Assembly: GCA_030698405.1 (NCBI GenBank)
Contig: JAUYMU010000005.1
Span: 1-64,000, forward strand
DNA from: Bacteroidota bacterium
GTDB lineage: Bacteria; Bacteroidota; Bacteroidia; Bacteroidales; Prolixibacteraceae
DNA: 64,000 bases
Direction: 5' to 3'
Shown here: positions 54,012-62,203 of the stretch, in pieces
How positions within the stretch are numbered: the stretch's first letter is position 1
Layout of the letters: the number at the start of each line of letters is the position of its first letter
Notes under the pieces: model-generated
What the model was told of the DNA's origin: nothing
Databases searched by the model: none
Seen by the model: the letters and a program-made list of their open reading frames with translations, nothing else
Program-made: the position numbers and the translations under genes

Positions 54012-54692
54012 ATGCCCAAAGCCGAAGAATATAAAAATAAGCCCATCGAACTTGCTGAAGTTACTGTAACCGGAAATGAAGAAATATCGCCGGGAGTGCA
54101 CCTGATTTCGTGGAAACGGGCACACTCATTTCAACCCGGAATGGTTGTAAAGATTACCGACGATCGCGCCCTGGCACCGCGAATTTACAGTGTTTACAGC
54201 GGAAATGACGAAGCTGAAATCCGCGTACTTTTCAACATCAAGGAAGATGGTATTTTGACGCCCCGTCTGGCTGGAGTGATTCCCGGAATGAAAATTTGGG
54301 CCACCAAACCTTATGGTAGTTTCCTCGATAACAAAAAGCCGGCATGGTGGATTGCCACCGGAACCGGAATCGCTCCGTTTTACAGCATGTTCCGCTCCGG
54401 AATTTCAGAAAATAAAACATTGATTCATGGTGTCCGAAACCTCAATCAGTTCTATTTCGAAGATGAACTCGAATGGGCAATGGGCGACCGCTATATTCGT
54501 TGCTGTTCGCATGAACAATCGTGCAATGTTTTTCCCGGACGGGTTACACAATACCTTCAGGAAATAACTGAATTCCCTGCCGATATTAAATATTTTCTTT
54601 GCGGCAAAGCTTTGATGGTGGTTGAAGTGCGCGATTTGCTTATTGCAAAGGGCGTTCCTTACGAAAACATTCTGGCAGAAATCTATTTTTAA
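54012..54692 (+). CDS. Ferredoxin-NADP reductase-type flavoprotein
   Basis: A 226-residue FAD/NAD(P)H oxidoreductase. The FAD domain carries APRIYSVYSG (the RxYS flavin site), the nucleotide domain IATGTGIAPFYSMFRS, and the C-terminal GKALMVVEVRDLL. Two cysteines in RCCSHEQSCNVF are unusual for the plain form. It likely moves electrons between NADPH and a small carrier. It stands alone, divergent from the helicase. Confidence 0.92.
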   Translation: MPKAEEYKNKPIELAEVTVTGNEEISPGVHLISWKRAHSFQPGMVVKITDDRALAPRIYSVYSGNDEAEIRVLFNIKEDGILTPRLAGVIPGMKIWATKPYGSFLDNKKPAWWIATGTGIAPFYSMFRSGISENKTLIHGVRNLNQFYFEDELEWAMGDRYIRCCSHEQSCNVFPGRVTQYLQEITEFPADIKYFLCGKALMVVEVRDLLIAKGVPYENILAEIYF

Positions 54693-54700
54693 GTGATTTT

Positions 54701-55345
54701 TTATTTCTCGAAGTTGAAACCTAACTTCAATCCGGCTACCAGTAGCGAACCGGAGTAACCATTGTCGAACCAGGTTTGGTTGTAGGTTTCCATCAGTTCC
54801 ATATTTTTATCCATGCTGTAACGGAATCCGATACCCAAATAATAATCAACAATAAAAGGTTTGTAACGAACTACCTGCTTGCCTATTATGAAATTTAAAA
54901 GCACCCGGTTAATGGTTGTATTTACTTCTTCCAAACGGTAACTTATGTAATTCGTATCGTGTTCAGAATAAGTATATTGAACGTTTTGGTCGTTTTTAAT
55001 CCCAAAAACCTGAAGTCCACCGCCATAAGCAAAATAAAAGCCATAACGTTCGTTGGGTTCTTTCATGAAATATTTGTGGTGTACTTCCAGACCGACACCT
55101 CTCATGCTTTTGTAATTGGCATTGGTCATGTTGTTGCCGTCAGTACTGATGAATAGTTCGGGCGAAAATTGCAGCCACGATTGCCGGTTATTCTGCAGGG
55201 TAAACTCATAATCAACGCGGAAGCCATTCTGAAAAACATATTGCGGAACGATGCTCAGGATTTTTTCGCGTTGAAAAGGTTTTTCATCCTGTGCAAAAAC
55301 AATGGTTGAAGTGAGCAATACAAGTATAATAAGTATGATTTTCAT
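54701..55345 (-). CDS. Outer-membrane beta-barrel-like protein
   Basis: A 214-residue exported protein with signal peptide MKIILIILVLLTSTIVFAQ. Alternating hydrophobic strands with aromatic ends (FRVDYEFTLQNN, YGFYFAYGGGLQVFG, LGIGFRYSMD) and a final strand LLVAGLKLGFNFEK indicate an eight-strand barrel. No specific family recognised. It follows the LVIVD gene by 4 bases and is probably cotranscribed. Confidence 0.75.
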   Translation of the reverse strand: MKIILIILVLLTSTIVFAQDEKPFQREKILSIVPQYVFQNGFRVDYEFTLQNNRQSWLQFSPELFISTDGNNMTNANYKSMRGVGLEVHHKYFMKEPNERYGFYFAYGGGLQVFGIKNDQNVQYTYSEHDTNYISYRLEEVNTTINRVLLNFIIGKQVVRYKPFIVDYYLGIGFRYSMDKNMELMETYNQTWFDNGYSGSLLVAGLKLGFNFEK

Positions 55346-55349
55346 AAAC

Positions 55350-56105
55350 TTAGTCTTTTAAAATGGAACTTAATAGTTTGAATTCGTTGTTTTTGATTTG
55401 ATATTGATAAAAGCCATCGTCGCCAATTACCAGCCAGTTGTTTCCAAGACTAATCAAATCGGTGGCCTTGATGTTAAATTCGGTCAGCAGGGTTACAGTT
55501 TTCCGGTCTTCAGAAACCTTATATACTTTCAGCCCATTGTCGCAAACTACCAGTGTATCGTTTTGAATACTCAGGCCGCGCGGGCTGTTCATACTTTTGC
55601 TTAAAACCATTTTGGGATTTCTCAAGTCCGAGATGTCAACGATTTCGAGCAGGTTCGTGTTTTGTCCGCAGTTTCCCCACACCGAATTCATCGTAACATA
55701 GGCAAACCTATCGTCGGCAACTACAGGGTCGCACGAAAAAATATGCTGGTAAAACGATAATCTTTGTGGATTTTCGGCATCGGTAGCATCGTATATGTAC
55801 ATGCCGGTTTGCGAACCTAAAAACAGGTATTTGCCTCGCGGGAAAATGGTTTCGATGCCAAAACCGGGGCTAAACGCTTTCCTGAATTTTGGATGCTCCG
55901 GGTCGCTGATATCGGCAACTTTTAAGTGACTGGCTCCCCCAATGGTATAAAGGTGATCGCCAATAATGGTGAATCCCGCCATTGAGCCGCCTTGCCCAAC
56001 TCCTGAACCAGCATCAGAATATCCGCCTGAACCTCCTTCGTTCATCGAACAGCCAATTCCCAGAAAAATCAGGAAAAGAACGGGTACAATTGTTTTATGT
56101 TTCAT
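55350..56105 (-). CDS. LVIVD-repeat lipoprotein
   Basis: About 251 residues from the ATG at 56105, whose first base overlaps the upstream TGA in an ATGA arrangement. The lipoprotein signal MKHKTIVPVLFLIFLGIGC ends at Cys19. A glycine/serine-rich spacer follows. The rest is beta-propeller-like with units such as LKVADISDPEHPKF, YIYDATDAENPQRL and EIVDISDLRNPKMV, the LVIVD pattern. These proteins are surface propellers of unknown binding role. Coupled with its shorter relative upstream. Confidence 0.88.
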   Translation of the reverse strand: MKHKTIVPVLFLIFLGIGCSMNEGGSGGYSDAGSGVGQGGSMAGFTIIGDHLYTIGGASHLKVADISDPEHPKFRKAFSPGFGIETIFPRGKYLFLGSQTGMYIYDATDAENPQRLSFYQHIFSCDPVVADDRFAYVTMNSVWGNCGQNTNLLEIVDISDLRNPKMVLSKSMNSPRGLSIQNDTLVVCDNGLKVYKVSEDRKTVTLLTEFNIKATDLISLGNNWLVIGDDGFYQYQIKNNEFKLLSSILKD

Positions 56106-56605
56106 CGGTTTGAATTGTTGGTTTTCCATGCTACAATGACTGAATTGGCAGGCCGTTTTGCAAATGCATAAGATGGAATACCCCAGCCATCAGGGGCTGC
56201 CATCTCCGGAAAATAATTTCTGAGCCGTTGACTCACCGAAACCGATGTAAGCGATTCATTGAACTTAATGGCAATCAGGTCAACAGCATTGTCGGCGTAC
56301 AAAACATCGTTTTTCATGGCAATGTCGCGAACTCCGTCAATGTGAACAAATCCAATTTTTTCGGGGTTCGCCGGATTGCTGTTGTCAATTAAATGAACCC
56401 CCTTGTATTTTTCGACGATCATTAACCAGGGGGTTTTGTAGTAGATTTTGCCCGGTTCGATCATTGGTCGCGGTGGTTCGAGTTTTACTGCACGTTCCAT
56501 TTCATCGCGGTCCATTAATACAGGAACATAACTTGACGTTGGGTAGAAATCGCTGCAAAGCAATATTGCAGCACTAAACAGCAGGAGGTACTTAGTGATT
56601 TTCAT
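56102..56605 (-). CDS. Exported propeller-type protein paired with the LVIVD lipoprotein
   Basis: A 167-residue protein with an N-terminal signal (MKITKYLLLFSAAILLCSD). One clear LVIVD-type unit, VHLIDNSNPANPEKIGF, follows a proline-rich segment. It seems too short for a full propeller and may join the neighbour, to which it is linked by a 4-base ATGA overlap. Function unknown. Confidence 0.8.
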   Translation of the reverse strand: MKITKYLLLFSAAILLCSDFYPTSSYVPVLMDRDEMERAVKLEPPRPMIEPGKIYYKTPWLMIVEKYKGVHLIDNSNPANPEKIGFVHIDGVRDIAMKNDVLYADNAVDLIAIKFNESLTSVSVSQRLRNYFPEMAAPDGWGIPSYAFAKRPANSVIVAWKTNNSNR

Positions 56606-56745
56606 GTGTTTTTTGTTTTAAGATGGATTGTTTGGGTCAAAGGTTGCGTCAAATATAAATTAATTTAACAAAAAAAGTAGTTTTATTTACCGTATTTTTT
56701 GATTTTCCTTTATGAGTATCCTTGAATTTAACCAATGCCATAAGA

Positions 56746-56824
56746 AGTCATTCAATTGTCATTTGGTAGTCATTAAGTTGCAAGTAATGACAATAAATGA
56801 CTACCGAATGACCAGTGAATGACT
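56746..56824. repeat. Large imperfect inverted repeat with repeated GTCATT/AATGAC units
   Basis: Inner arms GTCATTTGGTAGTCATT (56758-56774) and AATGACTACCGAATGAC (56796-56812) differ by one base. Outer arms AGTCATTCA (56746-56754) and TGAATGACT (56816-56824) are perfect. The TCATT unit thus appears three times on one side and four on the other. It lies in the 292-base gap before rlmN and has no coding content. It may be an operator array or a mobile hairpin repeat. Confidence 0.65.
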
Positions 56825-56847
56825 CGGCATAGGGTAATATTACGGAT

Positions 56848-56880
56848 ACTATCAGTTGTGCTGATAGTTTTGTATTTTTG
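56848..56880 (+). promoter_or_regulatory. Hairpin and -7 promoter element of rlmN
   Basis: ACTATCAG-TTGTG-CTGATAGT (56848-56868) is a perfect 8-bp inverted repeat directly upstream of TATTTTTG (56873-56880), a TAnnTTTG box 17 bases before the rlmN ATG. The repeat overlaps the expected -33 region, so a protein bound there would block transcription. Confidence 0.5.
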
Positions 56881-56897
56881 CAGACGGAAAAACAGCT

Positions 56898-57926
56898 ATG
56901 ATGGAAACAAAAACTCCGCTCTTCGGAAAAACACTCAATGAACTCACCGCTTTAGCGATTGAACTCGGTCTGCCCAAATTTACCGGCAAACAAATGGCCG
57001 AATGGCTCTATCAGAAAGACATTGCTTCGATTGAAGAAATGACCAACCTGTCGAAAAAAGCGCGTGAACTGCTGAGTGGGCGATTCGAATTTGGGTTGGT
57101 CGATTCAACCAAAGTTCAGGAAAGTATTGACGGAACCAAGAAATACCTGTTTCCAACCGCAAAAGGTAAATTTATCGAAACGGCCATGATTCCCGATGAC
57201 GACCGCAAAACGGTTTGCGTTTCGTCGCAGGTGGGTTGCAAAATGGGCTGTTTGTTCTGCATGACCGGCAAACAGGGGTTTCAGGGGCAATTAACTGCCG
57301 GCGAAATTGTGAACCAAATTCGCAATATTCCTGAAAGGCGCGATATCACCAACATTGTCTATATGGGAATGGGCGAGCCTTTCGACAATCTGGAAGTAGT
57401 GCTGAAAAGCCTCGAAATACTGACCTCGGAATGGGGTTTTGCCATGAGCCCGCGCCGGATAACGGTTTCAACCATTGGAATTGTACCGGGAATGGTGACT
57501 TTCCTAAACCAGTCGGAAGCACATTTGGCCGTAAGTATGCACACGCCGTTCGACGATGAACGTGAAAAACTGATGCCCGTACAAATTGCTTATCCGCTGG
57601 CTGAAGTAATCCGCGAAATAAAAAGCTGGGACTTTGGCCGTCAGCGCCGCGTTTCGTTCGAATACATTGTTTTTAAAGGCCTGAACGATTCGCCCCGACA
57701 TGTGCGCGAGCTGGCTCAAATACTGAATGGCATCAAATGCCGCATCAACCTAATACGTTTCCATCCAATCCCCGGAACACCGCTTGAAGGAACCGACGAA
57801 GCCACCCTTCAGAAATTTAAAGAACAGCTCAACGACAAAGGCATTTTAACCACTATCCGTGCCAGCCGTGGCCAGGACATTTATGCGGCTTGTGGGTTAT
57901 TGAGTACGAAGGAGATGATGGGGTAG
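56898..57926 (+). CDS. rlmN: 23S rRNA A2503 / tRNA A37 C2-methyltransferase
   Basis: A radical SAM enzyme that methylates C2 of an adenosine in 23S rRNA. The cluster motif is CKMGCLFCMTG. YMGMGEPFDN, RRITVSTIGIVPGM and HTPFDDEREKLMP follow. Its C-terminal segment GQDIYAACGLL holds the second catalytic cysteine. Full length at 342 residues. The last 87 bases are repeated at 59445-59531, so this 3' end may have been supplied by an integrated element that restored the gene. Confidence 0.96.
   Translation: MMETKTPLFGKTLNELTALAIELGLPKFTGKQMAEWLYQKDIASIEEMTNLSKKARELLSGRFEFGLVDSTKVQESIDGTKKYLFPTAKGKFIETAMIPDDDRKTVCVSSQVGCKMGCLFCMTGKQGFQGQLTAGEIVNQIRNIPERRDITNIVYMGMGEPFDNLEVVLKSLEILTSEWGFAMSPRRITVSTIGIVPGMVTFLNQSEAHLAVSMHTPFDDEREKLMPVQIAYPLAEVIREIKSWDFGRQRRVSFEYIVFKGLNDSPRHVRELAQILNGIKCRINLIRFHPIPGTPLEGTDEATLQKFKEQLNDKGILTTIRASRGQDIYAACGLLSTKEMMG
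57840..57926 (+). other. rlmN 3' tail, putative attachment side 1
   Basis: The terminal 87 bases of rlmN, of which 78 match the copy at 59445-59531. The last 27 bases are identical. Most differences fall in third codon positions. Taken with the copy, it looks like one boundary of an inserted segment of about 1.6 kb. Confidence 0.55.
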
Positions 57927-57940
57927 GGAGTATGCCGTTT

Positions 57941-59110
57941 TCAGTTCCTTTTTAATTCTTTGATTTTAGAGGTAATTGAAGAAATGTTCTTGTTATATTT
58001 TGTAATAAAACCTGGATTTTGTTCCGTTCCAACTTGCTCCTCGTCAATCTTTTTTAATAGGTTGCTGATTGATTCCTTGTTGTGTTTTGGAAGTTTTAAC
58101 GCATTTTTCAACTGAGCCTTATTGTTATCTATATTTCTATTGACAAGAAATATGTATTGTTTTGAGTACTCATTAAAAATCTTGACAAATTCATACATAG
58201 TCTCAAGATTTTCGTTGATGTAGGTGATTTCTGGTTTGTGATTATAATCCGCATGTTTAAATTCCCTACTTCCACTTGAACTGTAATTCATGATTTTGTT
58301 TACCTGCAATGTTATACTATTTTGCAACTGAATAGAGGTGTTCTTCTCAAAGTCACCTTTTAATTGTTTAATATCGTTAACAAAATCTGCGTAAAAAAAC
58401 GAGAATTTCGATAAGTCTTCATCGAAGCCTGTATTGACTTTGTTTAGCTCAACATAGAAACTGATATATGGCCCAAGCTTCCTTGTAAAGGTTCCAATAA
58501 ATGCAGTATCCATAGATGATACATTTTCCTTAAACACAATGTCATTTATATGTTTTACTTTTCCGTCAAGGTTTGCAGGATATGGTATGATCGTTTTATC
58601 AGTATAAGCTGATATGCCTGAAATGATTGATGAAACAAGCTGCAGGGGTGGAAAAAACGAACTAAATCCATAGGTTAAATTACTTATAATATTTTTAACT
58701 GGTTTAGCTTTTTCTGGTGAAACATTCCGCTCTTTCAAAGTTTCATCCAATGATGTGTTGATTACATCAGTCAGTTTAAATCCAAGTATGTCACTCGACG
58801 GGTTGTTTGCCTGGTTTATCTTATTAAAGGTGCTTGATTGTTTCTTGTCATTTTCAATCAGGTTTATCGTAGAATTCAATTCGTTTACCAGTTCTGCCAT
58901 CGATAGCATTCGATTGTAGTTTTTTTCGTAATTGTTTTGTGCTCCCGCAGAAATATATATTTTTTGACTTTTAACATAGTCTTTAAGTTCCTGAACATCA
59001 TTGTCTAATTCCCGGACTTTCTCGATTGTCGAAACTTTTGTGGTGTCCTGACCGAAAGCAGGATGAACAAAAAGTCCTAGCGTTACAATCAGCAAAATTA
59101 TTGGTCTCAT
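57941..59110 (-). CDS. Exported coiled-coil protein, unknown, inside the rlmN-flanked segment
   Basis: A 389-residue protein with signal peptide MRPIILLIVTLGLFVHPAFG. Helical, charged sequence follows, with heptad-like regions (VRELDNDVQELKDYV at the start and a Lys-rich end, ITSKIKELKRN). A more hydrophobic part sits near 155-175 (YGFSSFFPPLQLVSSIISGIS). No family recognised. It is the only clear gene between the two rlmN tails, and its codon use is more A/T-rich than rlmN. It may be cargo of the inserted segment. Confidence 0.65.
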   Translation of the reverse strand: MRPIILLIVTLGLFVHPAFGQDTTKVSTIEKVRELDNDVQELKDYVKSQKIYISAGAQNNYEKNYNRMLSMAELVNELNSTINLIENDKKQSSTFNKINQANNPSSDILGFKLTDVINTSLDETLKERNVSPEKAKPVKNIISNLTYGFSSFFPPLQLVSSIISGISAYTDKTIIPYPANLDGKVKHINDIVFKENVSSMDTAFIGTFTRKLGPYISFYVELNKVNTGFDEDLSKFSFFYADFVNDIKQLKGDFEKNTSIQLQNSITLQVNKIMNYSSSGSREFKHADYNHKPEITYINENLETMYEFVKIFNEYSKQYIFLVNRNIDNNKAQLKNALKLPKHNKESISNLLKKIDEEQVGTEQNPGFITKYNKNISSITSKIKELKRN

Positions 59111-59444
59111 ATTTTTAAGATTTGATTATTCCTAATTGTTTTGTCTGTCGTGTTTAAAAGTGTCTTTATTACTTAGCTCCCTCTTTGAAAATGGCGATAA
59201 TATGGAAGCGCTTTCTCTTTTTTCCGTTTCCGCACGTCGGGAAAACCTTCTGCTGAAAACCGACTTTTCAATTCGCGTTAAACTCGTTCACGAAAATAGC
59301 GATTTTCTATCAATGCGCGATGGAAATAAATCTTCCGTTAGATATTCTTCGGTGTCACGCGAATTTTCTGCGAAACACGGATGATTTAAGCCATAAATAA
59401 ATTCTGCCGAAACACTCATTTTTTATGAACAGCATAACTTTATG
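59111..59444. other. Gap of unclear content before the second rlmN tail
   Basis: A 334-base stretch with an 82-residue rightward frame (59136-59384) whose last part reads LKTDFSIRVKLVHENSDFLS. It has no convincing start signal or ribosome site. It could be a gene remnant. Nothing else is supported. Confidence 0.3.
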
Positions 59445-59531
59445 GGCATTTTAACCAACATTCGAACCAGCCGTGGACAGGACATTTATGCGGCTTGCGG
59501 CTTGTTGAGTACGAAGGAGATGATGGGGTAG
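59445..59531 (+). pseudogene. Second copy of the rlmN 3' tail
   Basis: Translates as the final residues of RlmN (GILTNIRTSRGQDIYAACGLL ends then STKEMMG and TAG) but has no upstream gene body. 78 of 87 bases match the true tail; of eight changed codons six are synonymous. This suggests a tail that evolved under selection in another rlmN, then was displaced, rather than a recent copy that decayed. Confidence 0.85.
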
Positions 59532-59596
59532 AGCAGTTTCAAGTTTCAGGTTTCAAGTTTCAAGTTGCGCAGTTTTTTACTGAAAATCTTTCCTAT

Positions 59597-59821
59597 TCAG
59601 TTCTTGTTTCCACTCCAAAGTGTCGTTTCAAAAACGATAAGATCCATCAGGGTGTCTGAATCATTGTCCGCATCAAAAACAAACATCTTCCCATCCCAAG
59701 ACCCCAGCATTTTGGCCGCTGAGATTAATTCCTGCTTATTGCTGTCAACTGCATAGTTAAAAATATCACCTGCTAATTCTTTTCCGGATTCCCTAATGGC
59801 CTTGTAATCTGTTAATTCCAT
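59597..59821 (-). CDS. Small hypothetical protein at the end of the type I locus
   Basis: A 74-residue acidic protein beginning MELTDYKAIRESGKELAG, with a pattern LGSWDGKMFVFDADNDSDTLMDL that could be a compact domain. No family recognised. It is the last leftward frame of the type I restriction locus and ends shortly after the second rlmN tail. It could be an immunity or regulatory protein; context only. Confidence 0.55.
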   Translation of the reverse strand: MELTDYKAIRESGKELAGDIFNYAVDSNKQELISAAKMLGSWDGKMFVFDADNDSDTLMDLIVFETTLWSGNKN

Positions 59822-59857
59822 TGTATATAATATTTAATTGCCAGAATCTTTTTTTCT

Positions 59858-59963
59858 TTATTGTGTTTCCGAAGCTGCCGCAATTTTCATCACTTCGTTT
59901 TCAGCATAAATAACTGTCAAGGTTCTTTCGAAATCGTCGAACAATTGAATTATGACTGTTCAT
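59858..59963 (-). pseudogene. Remnant Z: short gene with start and end in different frames
   Basis: An ATG at 59963, exactly 8 bases after TTGGGAGG in the rhuM end, begins MNSHNSIVRRFRK and closes early. In another frame the sequence reads LFDDFERTLTVIYAENEVMK and ends IAAASETQ at 59858. The ending resembles that of remnant Y (VAAATET). It is probably a gene with its centre lost. Confidence 0.45.
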
Positions 59964-60978
59964 CTTTTTTTCCTCCCAACTCTTTTTTTATCATTCTATC
60001 GAAATCGGATTCAAACAATTGATCTTGCACAATGCGGTATTTTTCAAATTCAGTTTCAGCAAAAGCTTTGGCAATTTCTGCGGAAATTTTTCCGGCGTGC
60101 TGTAGTATCTCGCGGTCGTCGAAAGTTAGAAACAAGTCAAGGCGTTTTGCCCAGTCTTCCATGGTCATGGGCATTTTGCGTTTGGCGCGTTCTTCGGCCA
60201 GATCGAGGTAAGCATTCACGATACGTCCCAATGATTGTAGTTCGTCTTGCGATAAATAGTTTTTTGCAACGAAAACATCGCTTTTCAGAATCTTTCCTTC
60301 GGGACTGTTTTCCCAGTGTGTAAGCCCCATGTGTTGTTTTCGGCTATCGGCGTGTTTTACAATCAGTTCGGCTGCCGTGTTGCCGTGTATGGCATAGTGC
60401 AGTTTGTTTTGAACCTTGGCAAAAAAGGTCCGGGTAGTAGGTGCATCGTTGTTGTAATCGATACTGGTAGCATAAATGTCAGTAATTTTCTGGTAAAAGA
60501 GGCGTTCGCTCAGGCGTATCTCCCTGATCTCTTCGAGCAGACGTTCGAAATAGTTTTCGCCCAAAAAAGAGCCGTTCTCCATGCGTTTTTTGTCTATCAC
60601 ATAACCTTTAATGGCAAAATCGCGCAACACTTGCGTGGCCCATTGCCGAAACTGCGTGGCTCGGGTGCTGTTCACCCGGTATCCAACAGAGATAATGGCA
60701 TCAAGATTGTAAAATTGTGTGTTGTAGTTTTTGCCATCGGCGGCAGTTATTCGAAATTTTCGAATAACTGAATTTTCTTGTAGTTCCTCTGCTTTAAAAA
60801 TCTCTTTTAGGTGATAATTGATGGTGTTCACTTCAACCTCGAATAACGTTGCCATCAATTTTTGACTTAACCAAATGGTTTCGTCCTCGTAACGAGCCTT
60901 GATTGATTTCTCAGCGCTTTGCGTCGTGAAGATCAGGAATTCGGCTGTACTGTTGCGTATTTGAGTCTTTTTACTCAT
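59950..60978 (-). CDS. RhuM-family protein, intact copy
   Basis: A 342-residue RhuM-family protein, commonly found beside type I restriction genes. The N-terminal DNA-binding-like region is ETIWLSQKLMATLFEVEVNTINYHLKEIF, then SVIRKFRITAADGK, FYNLDAIISVGYRV and FRQWATQVLRDF. The C-terminal half is helical (VAKNYLSQDELQSLGRIVNAYLDLAE) and ends FESDFDRMIKKELGG. Biochemical role is unknown. Its start overlaps the end of a defective second copy by 8 bases. A 27-base palindrome lies in its coding region (60744-60770). Confidence 0.88.
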   Translation of the reverse strand: MSKKTQIRNSTAEFLIFTTQSAEKSIKARYEDETIWLSQKLMATLFEVEVNTINYHLKEIFKAEELQENSVIRKFRITAADGKNYNTQFYNLDAIISVGYRVNSTRATQFRQWATQVLRDFAIKGYVIDKKRMENGSFLGENYFERLLEEIREIRLSERLFYQKITDIYATSIDYNNDAPTTRTFFAKVQNKLHYAIHGNTAAELIVKHADSRKQHMGLTHWENSPEGKILKSDVFVAKNYLSQDELQSLGRIVNAYLDLAEERAKRKMPMTMEDWAKRLDLFLTFDDREILQHAGKISAEIAKAFAETEFEKYRIVQDQLFESDFDRMIKKELGGKKDEQS

Positions 60979-61314
60979 AGTTTGCTCCTCCCAATTCTTT
61001 TTTTATCAGTTTATCGTAATCGGATTCAAATAGTTGGTCTTGCACGATCTTGTATTTTCAAATCTTTTCCCTTCGGTTTGAACTATTCGAAAATTTCGAA
61101 TAGTTGCCTCCTCCTTTTGTTCCTGTATTTTGTAAATCTCTTTGATATGGTAATTGATCGTATTTACCTCTACCTCAAAAAGCACGGCAAGCAACTTTTG
61201 GGTGAGCCATACGGTTTCATCTTCAATTCGCACATCAATGGTACTTTCGCCTGCCTGTTTGGTGAAAACCAGAAACTCGGCTGTACTATTGCGTGTTTGC
61301 AGGTTTTTACTCAT
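60971..61314 (-). pseudogene. Second RhuM-family copy with large internal deletion
   Basis: From the ATG at 61314 the frame gives 80 residues matching the intact copy (TAEFLVFTKQAGE, ETVWLTQKLLAVLFEVEVN, ATIRNFRIVQTEG). It then jumps, out of frame, to the last 30 residues (YKIVQDQLFESDYDKLIKKE then LGGANYE), stopping at 60971. About 230 central residues are missing. The junction is near 61047-61058. A 25-base palindrome remains at 61081-61105. Confidence 0.85.
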
Positions 61315-61397
61315 GGTTTAATCCTCCCAATTGCTTATTTATTTCAACTTCCAGCTCTTTTGATTGCACAGCACTTTTCTATTTTTTCATTTTCCAT
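61307..61397 (-). pseudogene. Remnant X: start and tail of an unidentified gene
   Basis: Begins MENEKIEK at 61397 and shifts into a frame reading SAVQSKELEVEINKQLGG then LNHE, stopping at 61307 inside the start of the second rhuM. The tail shape (coiled EVEIN.QLGG) could be the end of a type I HsdM-like or similar protein. Centre missing. Confidence 0.45.
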
Positions 61398-61404
61398 ACC
61401 AATT

Positions 61405-61486
61405 TTAAAAACCCACATCCTTTTTTAAGTAAGTAGTTTCTGTTGCTGCCGCAACCCTCAATATCTTGAATGTCGAGTTCGTTCAT
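61405..61486 (-). pseudogene. Remnant Y: start and tail of an unidentified gene
   Basis: Begins MNELDIQD at 61486 and in another frame reads ILRVAAATETTYLKKDVGF to a stop at 61405. The tail resembles remnant Z. Start and stop neighbours are close (12 bases after dinD end, 7 bases before X), as expected of a former operon member. Confidence 0.4.
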
Positions 61487-61497
61487 TTTGTTTTTTG

Positions 61498-62127
61498 CTA
61501 TTTTTTATCAATTCTTTTCTTCTCTTTATTTTCAATTTGCTTGATGCTTTCTTCCGTTGGTAAATTTTCGGGCATGGTGCCACCCAATTCTTTAATGGTT
61601 TGACGTACCTTTTTCTAAGCGGCATAATCAACAGGCTCAATAACTCCGGCATCTTTGGCTGCCTCGGCCAACTGAGTGTTGTGCGTTTTCATTTCGTTAC
61701 GCAGGAACAACCGTTTTTCTTCTTCGGTAGTCAATCGGTTGTACTCATCCATTTGCCGAATTTCCTGCAACCGGGTTTGAATGGCAAAATAAGTTTGACC
61801 GGTGGCAACAATTTCTTTCGATGGATCGGCATTTTGGACAATGAGGTAACAGGCGTAGCGTGAGAGTTTTACACTTGGATACAATTGTGTTGCACCTTTA
61901 CCATGAGTTATCTCCTCGTTGAATTCAACAAGGTGATGCCCTATTTCCTGTCCACTATTTTTACATGCTTCTTTGGCTTTTTCAATTACAGAAAGAAAAT
62001 TTCTGAAGTCAGTGTATTCAAGAGCCTTGGCCAGTTGGCGTGCGCCCCAATATTCATTTCCATGTTCATCGACCTGACGTATTTGTTCAAAAATGCTCAG
62101 GGCTTTTTTTGATAATTCGTTTGCCAT
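61498..62127 (-). pseudogene. DinD-like gene with internal deletion
   Basis: The first 170 residues are DinD-like (IFEQIRQVDEHGNEYWGARQ, LEYTDFRNFLSVIEKA, GVIEPVDYA). A stop follows at once. In another frame the normal C-terminus KKVRQTIKELGGTMPENLPT continues to IENKEKKRIDKK and a stop at 61498. About 80-90 residues between them are gone. DinD/BRO-type proteins inhibit RecA filaments in characterised cases and are common near type I loci. Confidence 0.82.
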
Positions 62128-62184
62128 ATTTATTCGTGTTTAGGGTTCTTATCTTGGCTTTGATGTTGCTTACTAGCCGCCTAT

Positions 62185-62192
62185 CCTCCCAA
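62185..62192 (-). promoter_or_regulatory. Junction-type ribosome site at the ancestral hsdS end
   Basis: TTGGGAGG followed by ATAG, encoding the ancestral last residues MILGG of hsdS in the shifted frame. The same octamer precedes four other starts in this locus at an exact 8-base distance. Here no start follows at 8 bases. Confidence 0.5.
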
Positions 62193-62203
62193 TATCATTT
62201 TCT

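Noticed and set aside
59136-59384. An 82-residue gene in the rlmN-flanked segment
   Set aside because: No ribosome site or recognisable domain; only noted as gap content.
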